Source: Cerioporus squamosus
Taxonomy: Eukaryota; Basidiomycota; Agaricomycetes; Polyporales; Polyporaceae
Reading direction: 5' to 3'
DNA length: 63,570 nucleotides
Assembly: GCA_022592435.1 (NCBI GenBank)
Contig: JABYQS010000190.1
Location: 1-63,570, forward strand
The notes under the pieces are model-generated. The model had not been told where the DNA came from and made no database searches. It was given only the letters and a program-made list of their open reading frames with translations. Below, in pieces: positions 1 through 9,917 of this stretch. The translations under genes and the position numbers were made by a program. How positions within the stretch are numbered: the first letter of the stretch is position 1; every line of letters begins with the position of its first letter.

Positions 1-1302
1 CTGCGCCGCGCTGTCCCTCGTCGGTCTCGCGGGATACCAACCCCTGTCAGCGAAACACAGGCCAACCCCCGGGCGACTACACAGTGCCAACAAGAAGTGG
101 TGAACCACGTCAGCCGGAACTGACTCCGCGTCCGGACCTTCGGGCGCGTTCCTGTCGTATAGGCGCAAGAGCTGCCGGAAAGCAGGGATCAGCTCTGCCT
201 GGACATTCGAGAAGTGAAACGAACCTGCGACAAGGTGGACTCGCTGAACACTTGGATTTTCAGCGTACGCTTCAGCTTCGGGTCGGACCAGAGCCCAGAC
301 CAGCACACTTCGAGCACTCGTCTGATGACCGAATACGAGTCTTGCCAGAGCCCTTGAAGATTGCCGTGAACGCGTCCCGATGCTGCTCCAAGAACGCGAC
401 TTTGACAGCGGACGGACTGGTGGTGTCGACGAAGGAGAGGATGAACAGGAGGTAGAGCGTCCGTATGTCTAGGGGGACTCGTTCAGAATCAGGAAGGGAA
501 AAGAGCGAGACAGTCCTCACCCGGTCGAACGAGCATATCGACGTCTTCGCCGCCTTTCGATTTCCTCCGCATATGGAGCAACTTCGGCAGAGACTACACC
601 TGCGGTGTCAGAGACGACTGAAGCAGCAAATACTGGTGCACACGGACCTTCATCTCCCATGCAAACGCGTCCAGGACGGCTTTGCGCTCTCGTCCACCCC
701 ATAGCTGGTCAGGCTGTTGTAGAGCTTCAGGGCCGCGAGGACGAGGTCGGTGTGCTGCCCAGCAGGTATTGGTTGAGCAGTTGGGACCACTGCTGGGAAA
801 GAAGCGTTCGCAGGATAGGCTGGGCATAGACATGGTAGGTATAATGGGTAGACAAGACGTTGATGAGGGCGGAGAACAGGCCGACGATGACTGTCAGCAG
901 CGACATTTGTCTCTGGTCACTATGTTAGAGGCTGGACTTCGCAGGCTTCAGTGCAAACGCGACGTACCGAGTTTGCGCTTTCCCAGACCAAGAACAGCTC
1001 CTGCGCCCCCGGGTCTTCATCGAGCCAAGCCTTGGCGAGGAGCAGACGTTCGTCGTTCGCCTGGACAAGCGGCTCGTTTGGCTTGACCGTGAGTTGGTTC
1101 CGGAGAGCAGTCAAGCCTGCAGAGACCATGACGACTCGCACCGAGAGCGGGAGATAGATGACTCACCTTCTGCGAGCCCAGCCTCACTCTGCGCTTTGAA
1201 GACATGCCTGATCTCCGAGGATGTTTTGTACTGGAATGTGTGTTTTGAGGATGGCTCGACCTTGCGCTTCTTGTGCGGAGGGGGAACATCGCGAACGGGC
1301 AT
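1..1302 (-). CDS. URB1: URB1/Npa1, nucleolar pre-ribosome assembly protein (N-terminal part, runs off the window)
   Basis: Urb1/Npa1 acts in the nucleolus in early 60S subunit assembly. The ATG at 1302 opens MPVRDVPPPHKKRKVE, a basic start typical of the family. Exon 1 (1302-1167) joins exon 2 (1116-968) to give EGLTALRNQLTVKPNE, and exon 3 begins at 912. Further exons read DIRTLYLLFILSFVD, VLEVCWSGLWSDPKLKRT and PADVVHHFLLALCSRPGVG, blocks I recognise from the Urb1 N-terminal domain. Introns are short with normal GT-AG ends. Three frame breaks fall at C runs on the plus strand (351-353, 697-700, 758-760). Adding one C to each restores the family sequence, so I read them as sequence errors, not a pseudogene. 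The full protein is far longer and continues beyond position 1. Identity is an expert match from conserved blocks, not a search. Confidence 0.88.
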
Positions 1303-2494
1303 CTTCGACTTGCAGTTCGGTAGTGTGTCGCCGGCTGCGCTTGAGGTGGCAGCGCTCAGGCTGGCACATGTAGGCAGATGAGAGGAATGAGGAGAAGGGC
1401 CAACCGTACTCGGATTCACTGTCACTGTGCACAGGCAGCCTGAGCGCGATCGAAAATGATTTGGCGCCCGAAGTGACGCCCACACCCGACGCGGTCACAT
1501 GCCGGCGCTGAGTCACGCGCACGTTCTGCAGGACATCCAGGCCTGGTGGCAGGTGCCTGCTGTGGTTCGAATCGCGAATATACCGGAGGTGCGAGCCTCC
1601 CGCATCTCTTCTCCTCTGGATTGACTGGACTGATATGCAGAAATGCCCGTACCGACAGTGAGCGCCGCTTTTCGGACCTTGAGAGTGACCTCAGCTCTCT
1701 CAGGCTACTCACCCGTGTCAAGCGCGGTTTGGGACACTTTGCTTGGGGCGCGCCGATGCAGTGCGAGGGGACCTTCGTACGATCCACGCTCGAGAAGGCA
1801 CAGGAGGGCACGCTGGGAAAGACGGAAGCGATGGTTTCGCTCCAGAGTGCTCGCGGTGTGGAAGATGGCTCGACATAGCTAGAGTACTAGTGCCGCCTCA
1901 GTAGTGTTGCCCGCCGCCGCCGCTCGTTCCTCTGGCGTCCGAAGAGTCAGCTCAAGACCGCCGTGTCGATAGCAGGCGTCGGCCACTTGGACTCGCTCTG
2001 CCCCTCAGGTAAGGACTTCAGGCGGCAGCTTGGAATGTCCCCGAGGTGCTTGTTGGCCTCGGTGGGTCCCAGCGCGGCGACCATAGCGTGGATGTTGATT
2101 TTGGTAGGATTCATGCATGGTCCGTTGGACTCGGTCAATTCTGTGACGCAGGGATCTCCTCAAGTCTGCGTCAGGTCATTCAGACAGTCCTGTCGTATTG
2201 TGGCGGCGGACCCGCAGGGAACCTCAGCGCCTGGCTCGCAATGCCGCCTGATTGGGCGCAAATGCATACTTACTGCACTCGACTCGAGTCTCCACGAGCA
2301 CGAACGACGAGGATCCCTCGGTGTCGATGTCGCATATATACGTCCGGAGATGCTCGCAGGGCTGTCGAACATCTGCTCCCGTCCACACGCACCGGCGGTA
2401 TCTTCGCCGGCTTTTACTCTCCCTACAAAAGACATATCATCGTCTCTGCGGCATACTGTCTCTTCTGTCAGACTAGCCCGGCCCGGCCATCGCC
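1303..2494. other. URB1/P450 divergent intergenic region, no gene recognised
   Basis: About 1.2 kb separates the starts of URB1 (minus) and the P450 gene (plus). Open frames on both strands exist but have no domain, no consistent splice structure and no family resemblance. An ACAAAAGA stretch near 2425 lies about 70 bp before the P450 ATG and could act as a weak TATA-like element; this is inference. Confidence 0.5.
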
Positions 2495-4639
2495 ATGTAC
2501 ACCCTCGACTTTCTTCTGCTCGTCCTCGGAGCGTTCCTCGTGTCCTGTCTCGTACGGAAACGTACACCGGGCCCCTTGCCGCCAGGCCCGCGGGGCTTGC
2601 CGTTCGTCGGTAGCGTCCTGGACATCCCCTTGACCTACCAATGGTATCATTTTTCCAACTGGAGTCAGCGTTGGGGTAAGTCTACCCAAGTCGCATTCCC
2701 TCCCGTCGTGCCTGACCCCCTGCCATAGGTGACATCATGTCGTTCTCCATGTTCGGACAGTCGTATGTCGTCCTGAACTCGGCCAAGCATGCAGTGGACA
2801 TGCTCGAGAAGAAGAGCGCCATATATTCGAGTCGTCCTCGCATACCCGTCGCGGGAGACATGATCGGCTGGAAAGACTCCATGATCCTCCAGGCCGGCGG
2901 TCACAAGATGCGCGAGACCCGCAAGCTGCTTGGGCTGGTCATGGCCAGCACGAAACGCGTCGAGCGGTTCCACCACCTCGTCGAGGAAGAGACAAAGCAG
3001 TTCCTGCTCAACCTCAGAGGCCGCGATGACTCGCTGGTACGCGAGATACAGAAGTAAGTCCTGCTCGCATCCGCCTGCGGGCAGTTGACCAAACCTCATC
3101 TGGCACGGCTGTCTTGGCAGGCTCGCGGGAGGTATCATCGTTATGATTGCCTACGGCTACAAGTCGACCGGCGACGAGGATGTCATCATCAAGACTGTCG
3201 ACAAGGCTATGGAAGACTTTGCCATCATATTTGCCCCCGGAGCGTTCCTCGCGGACGTCTTCCCGATCCGTGAGTGACAGACGTTCCTCGCTCCTCGCTG
3301 CCTGCCTGATCGCTCTCAATTAAATGCAATGTACTTAGTGACCCGCGTGCCATCGTGGTTCCCCGGCGGCGCGTGGAGGCGCAGGATCCCGGAGTACGCA
3401 AGGACAGTCCACGACACGGTCGAGCTTCCGTTCCGCTGGGTCAAGGCGCAGATGGTCGGTGCATTCATCCGCTCCGCACTTTTCGGGCTCTTCCTCCGGC
3501 TGACATGACGTGCGCTTGCGGCACTATCAGGCGGCGGGCACCGCGCTCCCGAGCTTCACGTCGACGCTCCTCGAAGGCAATGTCGATCCCGCACGGGAGC
3601 ACCTCGTCAAAATGGCAGCGATGTCGCTCTATGCCGGTCAGTCCAAGTCGCGTCGTGGCGTCCACTTTATTGCCCGTGCTGATGTGACCTGCGTCGTGCG
3701 ATGTGCCGCGTTGCTTGCAGGCGGAGCCGATACGGTGAGTTACGTGTATATAGGCTAGCAAATGAGTTACTTACGTGCCCACGCTCGTTGGCAGACTGTC
3801 TCATCTATCACGAGCTTCTTCCTCGCCATGTCGTGTTTCCCGGAGGTGCAGCGCAAGGCCCAGGCTGAGCTCGACGCCGTCGTCGGACACGATCGGATGC
3901 CAACAATCGCAGACAGGGAACGCCTCCCGTACCTCAATGCGGTCGTGCTAGAGATCCTTCGATGGATCCCTGTTGCACCCATGGGTAAGGCGTTCTCTCC
4001 TCTGATGCTGGGGTAGTATCCTTACTCACACCGATGCATCGACGTGCACAGGCTTCCCCCACCAGCTCATCGAGGACGACGTCCACGCGGGCTATTTCAT
4101 CCCCAAGGGCACACTCGTGATGGTCAACATCTGGAACCTGCTGCACGACCCGCAGACGTACGCGGATCCAATGACGTTCAACCCGGACCGGTTCATCGCG
4201 ACGGCCGAGAGGAAGCGGAGCGCGATCCGCGAGACTTTGCGTTCGGCTTCGGCAGACGGTATGTTGCTACGACCATTGTTGCTTCCTATAGTGGGTTTAT
4301 GTCCCTCGCATGCAGGCGATGTCCAGGCATCTTCTTCGCCGAGGCTTCTATCTTCGCGGCGTGCTCGATGTCTTTGCATCTCTACACCATCTCCAAGGCG
4401 GTCGACGAGAAGGGTAACGTCGTAGAGCCCCATATGGAGGGGTCCGGGACGCTCATCAGGTACGTGCTGCGTGCGGACGCTCCCGCGTATGTATTTTGCA
4501 TGGGTGCAGCTGTGGCTAACTAGTAACTGCCCCGCATCAACATAGCCACCCCCTCCCATTCAAATGCAAGATCGCCGTGCGCTCCGACAAGGCGCAGGCG
4601 CTGCTGGATTCGCTCGAGTGCGAAAGCGCGCAAGTCTAA
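2495..4639 (+). CDS. Fungal cytochrome P450 monooxygenase
   Basis: Membrane-bound haem monooxygenase of the endoplasmic reticulum; substrate unknown. Ten exons fit: 2495-2675, 2729-3053, 3121-3269, 3339-3454, 3531-3636, 3721-3734, 3795-3984, 4052-4258, 4316-4459 and 4546-4639. The N-terminus is a hydrophobic anchor (LDFLLLVLGAFLVSCLV) followed by the proline-rich hinge PGPLPPGPRGLPFVGS. The I-helix oxygen-binding motif AGGADT spans two introns around a 14-bp exon. The K-helix ExxR is EILR, the PERF-like motif is FNPDRF, and the haem loop reads FGFGRRRCPG after splicing, with its axial cysteine. One frame break near 4211 (AGGA) is cured by one extra G, giving AEREAERDPRDFAFGFG; I treat it as a sequence error. 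It resembles the multicopy basidiomycete P450s often annotated as O-methylsterigmatocystin oxidoreductase-like, but that name does not predict the substrate. Confidence 0.93.
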
Positions 4640-5046
4640 GTAATCCCCACCCTCCTCTGATGTATTACCTGTCGTTCGTTCTTCCGAGTTTTCCACTTTG
4701 TGGTGTTTCGTAACATCATGTCTCCTCGTTGGCGATCACGCCTCGACGGCCATCTCTTGGATAACCTGCTTTCAATCTGTATAACAGACGTGTACGTATA
4801 CAATGGACTGCATTTGCCCGGTTCTCGCCCAGGGGCTTGGTGTTCGGCTCACTTGCCCGTGCCGTGTCCATGTCAGCCCTCGAGCTCCTGGTCGGAGTAC
4901 CCAGGTATATACGGAGGCTTGACAGAGAAACGGCCAGGTTTGCCTTTGCTTTCGTCCTTCGCTGTCGCGCTCTGGTAGCGTTGCTTTCTGTGTCGTTCGT
5001 CGCATCCACTGATCCAGGGCTGTCCATAGTATCCGAGTCGCTAGCC

Positions 5047-5298
5047 ATGGCCTCCTTCGCCGACAGGTTCCGCCCCACTTCGTTCCCCCCGCGGTATCCC
5101 AGGTGGATGGTTGGGCGGCCGCTGCTCATCACCTCGTCTGCGCTCGCTGCCCTAGCTAACGCTATGTTCGGGTATAGCCAGGGTGAGGCTATCGCCTCGC
5201 TCCAGCTCCAGCCCAACTTCATCAACCGATTCTTTGGGACGAATATCACAAAGGAGCAGATCCAGATGGACGCCACCGGGGTCAACCCTGAACGTTGA
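5047..5298 (+). pseudogene. 5' fragment of an MFS sugar-type transporter
   Basis: The ATG at 5047 opens MASFADRFRP, then GRPLLITSSALAALANAMFGYSQG, which is the first membrane segment and the glycine-tyrosine-xx-glycine region of fungal sugar-porter MFS proteins, and ends near DATGVNPE. A complete member has 12 membrane segments and about 500 residues; this has one segment and about 83 residues. No later transporter block is visible in any frame between 5299 and 5608, where the next gene's 3' end begins. The frame is open upstream to 4837, but that part (4640-5046 as a whole) shows nothing recognisable. I infer a truncated relic; a very short expressed protein cannot be excluded. Confidence 0.6.
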
Positions 5299-5608
5299 AC
5301 TCCTGGGTGCGTCGTGGCACTTGCGGTGCTGATGGTGGCCGGACTCACTTAGTACATGGGAGGCTGAAGCGTACATAATCTGTAAATGTAACATGTGCTA
5401 TGCGAGGATAGGACTGGCTCTGAGTCGTTCATGCTAGTCGAGACAACTCACTAATACCTCATACTTCCAGTGCGCAATAGCGCTGTCGACGAACGAAACC
5501 CAGTGAATTCCTCTTCTCTTCAGGTGCATGAGTGATGGATGCGTGAGTACCGACATAAGAGCGAGACACGCGAACAACTTCGACCCAAGAGACCCAGAGA
5601 CACAATCC

Positions 5609-6316
5609 CTACAAACCCCCATACTTTGCCACGAACTTCCTGTGGAAGTTCTCCAGCGCGCTCACGTACTCCTCAACACCGGGGCAAAGGCACGTTAGGT
5701 GGCAATGGTGCTCGCCGTGCTTCTGGCCGAACCCAGAGCCAGGCAGGACGCAGATGCCCGTCTTCTCCAGCAGCTCGAGCGCATACAGCGTGTCCGGCGT
5801 CTTCCCCTGCCTCCCTGTCTCCTCCGACTCGATCACCTTGTCCGGCAGCTCGATCCTTGGGTACAGGTAGAGCGCGCCAGGCGAGTCCACGCACGACACA
5901 CCCGGGAGCGAGTTCAGCCGCTGTGCCATGAGCTGCGTGCGGTGGCGCAGCGCAGCGTAGATCGTGTCCGTCTCCTTCTTGTAGAGGTCGTACGACGGCT
6001 GCCCGGGGCGCGGACGGACGACGCAGTCCACGCTGATCTGACCCGACACGGGCGGGCACAGCGTGACACTCGCCATCTTGTACAGCAGCGCGCGCACCTC
6101 GTCCGAGATGTTCGTGCACTCAAGGTATCCGCCGCGCCGGCCGCACACGCCCTTCATGCCCTTCGAGATCGAGTGGAAGGAGAATAGGGGGACGGTCGAC
6201 TGGAGCTCGCGTACGACCTGCTTGAGCGAGTGGAAAGGGTGACGCAGGATGCGGTGAGCGATATAGTGGAGGGGCGAGAGGTGACGCCGCTGCGACATGG
6301 TCGACAGAGATGCCAA
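5609..6316 (-). pseudogene. Alanine aminotransferase relic, C-terminal half only
   Basis: Alanine aminotransferase interconverts alanine/2-oxoglutarate and pyruvate/glutamate using PLP. The visible match starts near 6245 (HPFHSLKQVVREL), passes the PLP-lysine region LFSFHSISKGMKG, and continues through GRRGGYLE, ASVTLCPPVSGQ and GICVLPGSGFGQ to the end KYGGL. The first half of a normal protein of about 480 residues is absent, and the 300 bp to the clathrin gene holds no trace of it. Two changes suggest decay: the family's GECG reads GVCG, and the substrate-binding arginine of the ...RLTCLCPG motif is histidine (CHLTCLCPG). The frame is otherwise open for 235 codons. A working protein is unlikely. 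The relic is well outside the G/C-run error pattern seen elsewhere. Confidence 0.75.
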
Positions 6317-6624
6317 TGAAGATGTCAGGATGAACGACGAGGGCGAGCTGTGAACGTCTGTGATGTTCCGTCACCTAGCTATGTCCGCGAATGGATGTGT
6401 GCATTCACCGACGGGTAGCAGTGCGTTGAGGGGTAATCATCCAATGTGCCAAAGGGGAATCCACAAGGACGCGCGCAAGCGGCAAGCAAGAAATGTTGCG
6501 GACGCGGCTCAAACCAGCGCTGCAGGCAGTCATGTCGGGCACACTTGGAAGGTGAAGGCATGCGGATAATAAGGTATGTAGAATAGTCCGGTCCGATATA
6601 CAACTCACACATCTAGCGACCCCA

Positions 6625-7616
6625 CTAGTAGCCCGCTGCGCCCGGCGCAGCATCGCCCTCGCGCTTCAGACGGAGCAGGACCTCCTTGAAGCGCGTGAGA
6701 TCCGTCGAGTTGGGGCCCGAGCGCGCGATGGTCTTGCTCTGCGAGTTCTCGAGCTCGATGATGGTGCAGATACGCTGCCAGGTGGTGCCCTGGGATAGCG
6801 ACGCAGAGAGTTCCGCGAGGAATTCCTCCTCGTGTTCCCTGGTGCGAGCGAACATGTGAGAGGGAGAACGAGGAGAGGAGACGGGGAGACAGGGACACGC
6901 ACTTGTTCTCGCGGATGTTGCGCTCCTTCTTGGCGGCGTACTCCTCGTAGAACTGGTCGATGGCGCGCTCGGCCTTGCCGATGGTCTCTTGCCGCTTGGC
7001 TTTTGAGGCCTCGTCGCGGGCCTTGATCTCCTCAGCTTGCTTCTCCCGCCATTGTCTGCGCATAAGCTGTCAGCGTCATAGCTTCAAATACTGCAAGTCG
7101 GATGGGCCGTACTTGATGACCTCCGGCTCGTCTTCTTCGAGTGATTGGTTCAGGATCGGGGTGGAGGAGTATGCGGGCTGCGGTGCGAAGGTGGGGGTCT
7201 GGCCGAAGACAGGCTGCTGTCTTGGGGGAGAGGTGACTGTCTGCGGTGCACACACACGGCCATGAGCGACGACCGCGCAAGACAGCACGCAGCGTGCGCA
7301 CCTGGGGGACCTCGATGTCCGGGAACTCGCTCTCGAACTTCTCGATCTCGTCGTCTCCGGTGACCTTGACCTCGGTGGAGTGTGTCTGGGGCGGGGTGCT
7401 GAAGTCGTCAAAGGAGAAGCTGCCCGAGCTGCTGAGCGGGGGCGCGGAGGGTGGGACGGAGATGTCCCCGGAGCCGTCAAGCGAGATCTCGGGGAAGGCA
7501 GAGGCAGCGCGGTCAAAGTCGATGTCGCCGGCAGCAGTGGCGAAGGTGCCGCCGGTGGGGGTGCCGAACTCGTCGCCGAGGATGTCGCTCTCGCGCTGGA
7601 GGAAGTCGTCGGACAT
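6625..7616 (-). CDS. CLC1: Clathrin light chain
   Basis: Clathrin light chain binds the heavy-chain hub and regulates coat assembly at the Golgi, endosomes and plasma membrane. Four exons fit: 7616-7302, 7240-7113, 7055-6903 and 6838-6625. The N-terminus (MSDDFLQRESDILGDEFG) is acidic and Ser/Pro rich. The middle has the light-chain core EPEVIKQWREKQAEEIKARD, then a charged helix rich in Lys and Glu that would form the heavy-chain-binding coiled coil. The C-terminus reads TTWQRICTIIELENSQSKTIARSG..TDLTRFKEVLLRLKREG, diagnostic for fungal light chains. Length is about 270 residues, as expected. It starts 251 bp from the divergent E2 gene. No frame problems were seen. Confidence 0.95.
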
Positions 7617-7867
7617 GGCTGCTCGTCGTCGTCGACGTCGTGGAGGATGCGCGCGTCGTCGCTGGCAGTGGCAGGCGGACGCGCTATGCGGGCAAACAGA
7701 GGCAAACAGCGCGGGGAGAGAGACGCCCGATGGCGGGGCTCATGTGAGCAGCGTCCACGCCCGGATCTTCGACGCCGCCAACAAGCCGCCAATATAAAGC
7801 TGTAGAGTCCCTGTGTGCCCCTGCGCAGTGCACACTGCCTGCATCCACCACGCCCGCGTCCGCCCCG
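7617..7867. promoter_or_regulatory. Shared divergent promoter, clathrin light chain / BCKDH E2
   Basis: The two start codons face away from each other across 251 bp, so both promoters must overlap here. A short AATATAAAG element near 7791, about 75 bp before the E2 ATG, could be TATA-like. No other site was recognised. Confidence 0.45.
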
Positions 7868-9595
7868 ATGCTCCTCAGACGCCCCGTCGCGTTCGCGTGT
7901 CGGTCCATCCCCCGCGCACTCTTCCACTCCTCGCCCGCGGCCTGCGCACTCAAGCGCTTCAAGCTCGCAGACATCGGCGAGGGCATCACAGAGGTCGAGG
8001 TCATCAAATGGTTCGTGGCCTGACCGTGTGGTGAGCATCCCCCGCCCAACCAGTCCTTGACCCTCGCAACCCCCAGGAACATCAGGCCCTCCGCCGCGGT
8101 GCACACCTTCGACCCCCTCTGCGAAGTTCAGAGCGACAAGGCCAGCGTCGAGATCACCAGCCCTTATGACGGCGTCGTCAAAGAGCTTTTCGTGGAAGAG
8201 GGCCAGGTCGCCAAGGTTGGCCAAGACCTCTGTACCATCGAGGTCGCCGACGACTCTGCCGCTGCCGCAGAGGAGGACGTGCAGTCTTCCCTGACTACGA
8301 CGCCTCCCGACGAGCCCGTGCAGCATCCTGATGCTCCTACTCAGAAGTCGGCCCCGCAGTCACGGTCTCCGACGCGTCGACCGCATCCTCTCGACCCTAA
8401 CACACCGCCAGAGGCTCGCACCTCCGCCTCTCCCGCTCATGATGTACTCGCTGCGCCCTCCGTTCGCCACTATGCTCGCGAACATGGCGTAGACCTCAGC
8501 AAACTTGCTCCGGGCAGTGGTAAGGGCGGGCGCGTAGAGAAGCGTGATGTAGACGCGTTCCTGCAAGGAGGTGCGAAGCAAGAAGTCACGTCTCATGCGG
8601 CATTCCATCCAGGCGTCTCTCAGGACGGCCAGGACGTTGTAGTTGAGCTTAGCCGTACCAGATACAACATGTGGAAGGCTATGGAAAAGGTCAGCCTGCA
8701 CCATGCATCGATCCCACCGTTCCCGCTGACCTGCGCAACAGAGCCTTGCTATCCCGCAATTCAGGTTAGTCTATCCCATCATACAATCTAGACACTGCTG
8801 ACGCGAATCAACAGCTGCTCCTCCACTCTCGACCTCACAGAACTGCACCACATGCTCCCCACCCTCAACGCACATATTCCCCAGCACTACCTCCCGCCCT
8901 CACATCACCCAAAACACGACCCAATAATCTCCCCCGCCTCCTTCCAAGCGCCCCCGTCTCCCCCATCAGTCCCGGAAAGCGCACACTACACCCGCCTCAC
9001 CTACCTCCCCATCCTCCTCAAGACCCTCTCCCGCGCCATGCTCGACTGGCCCCTCTTCCGCTCCTCCATCACCCCTGCCCCCTCGCCCCCTCCCCCCTCA
9101 CCTAACCAGAGCGCAGCACCGAAACCCACCCTCACCCTCCGCCCGCACGCCGACATCTCGATCGCGCTCTCGACGCCCACAGGCCTCTACACGCCCACCA
9201 TCCAGCGCGCGGACACGCTCTCCGTGTACGCGCTCGCCGCGCAGCTCAGGCACCTCTCCCACCTCGGCCGCCAGGTGCCCTGCGCGCTCACGCCCGCGGA
9301 GATGCCGAGGCGCGGGGGCACGGTGAGCGTGTCGAACGTGGGGGGCATCGGCGCGGTCGACTCGGCCGCGCCCGTGCTCGTCCCCGGGGGCGGCGTCGCG
9401 ATCGTCGCGATCGGGCGCGCGAAGTGGGTGTGGGACGTCGATCGCGGGGACGGGAGGGGCGAGCGCAGGCTGAAGGTCGGCGTGAGCTGGTCCGCGGACC
9501 ATCGGGTCGTGGAGGGTGCGGAGCTCGTTGCGTTCATGGAGGCCTGGCGGGGGTGGGTCGAGGCGCCGCAGCGGCTCGTCGCGGACAGCGTATGA
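7868..9595 (+). CDS. DBT: Branched-chain alpha-keto acid dehydrogenase E2 (dihydrolipoyl acyltransferase)
   Basis: E2 core of the mitochondrial branched-chain keto acid dehydrogenase complex, passing acyl groups from E1 to CoA via a lipoyl lysine. Exons are 7868-8010, 8077-8689, 8742-8764 and 8815-9595. The start [22 protein letters not shown] looks like a mitochondrial presequence. The lipoyl domain follows ([19 protein letters not shown] ... [11 protein letters not shown], with the lipoylated lysine in SDKAS). A peripheral-subunit-binding domain follows at [21 protein letters not shown], then a Pro-rich linker and the catalytic domain. The active-site block reads [13 protein letters not shown], with the catalytic histidine present but glutamate in place of the usual DHRxxDG aspartate. 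The SDKASV context favours the branched-chain enzyme over pyruvate or 2-oxoglutarate E2. A 23-bp third exon (SLAIPQF) is well supported by frame. Confidence 0.92.
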
Positions 9596-9917
9596 GTTCT
9601 TGAGAGCATGAGGACGAAACATACTAGTGTTCAAGCACTAGATCGGAATGCATGATATTGGTCGTGATCTGTGGTCGAACAGCAATGCTACGCTATCGAG
9701 AAGTGCGTGCGCCATGAATGAAATATCCACAATAAATAACCCATCCGGCGCGTTCGTCATCACTCCGAGCTCGAGCTGACTCGAAAGCGATAGGTATAGA
9801 CGAGCCTCCGTGGGCTGCACGGATGGACTTGTTCGTCGCATGCACGCCGCGCGGATACGATGCTTCAACGCCATGTACTCGAAACGCGGTTCCGCAACTG
9901 CGAACGTAGGAGACCCA
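9596..9917. other. Convergent 3' ends, no gene
   Basis: About 320 bp separates the stop codons of the E2 gene (plus) and the CNNM/Mam3 gene (minus). I see no conserved frame, tRNA or repeat here. Confidence 0.4.

Noticed and set aside
1..1302. URB1 as a pseudogene because of three frame breaks
   Set aside because: Each break is mended by one C in a C run, and protein text on both sides is strongly conserved.
1560..1590. Sequence GGTTCGAATC resembling a tRNA T-loop
   Set aside because: The bases on both sides do not form a T-stem, and no acceptor or anticodon arm can be placed on either strand.
7076..8326. 416-codon minus-strand frame across the clathrin and E2 genes
   Set aside because: It overlaps exons of both real genes, has biased Arg/Ser/Pro composition from the opposite strand, and matches only one true clathrin exon.
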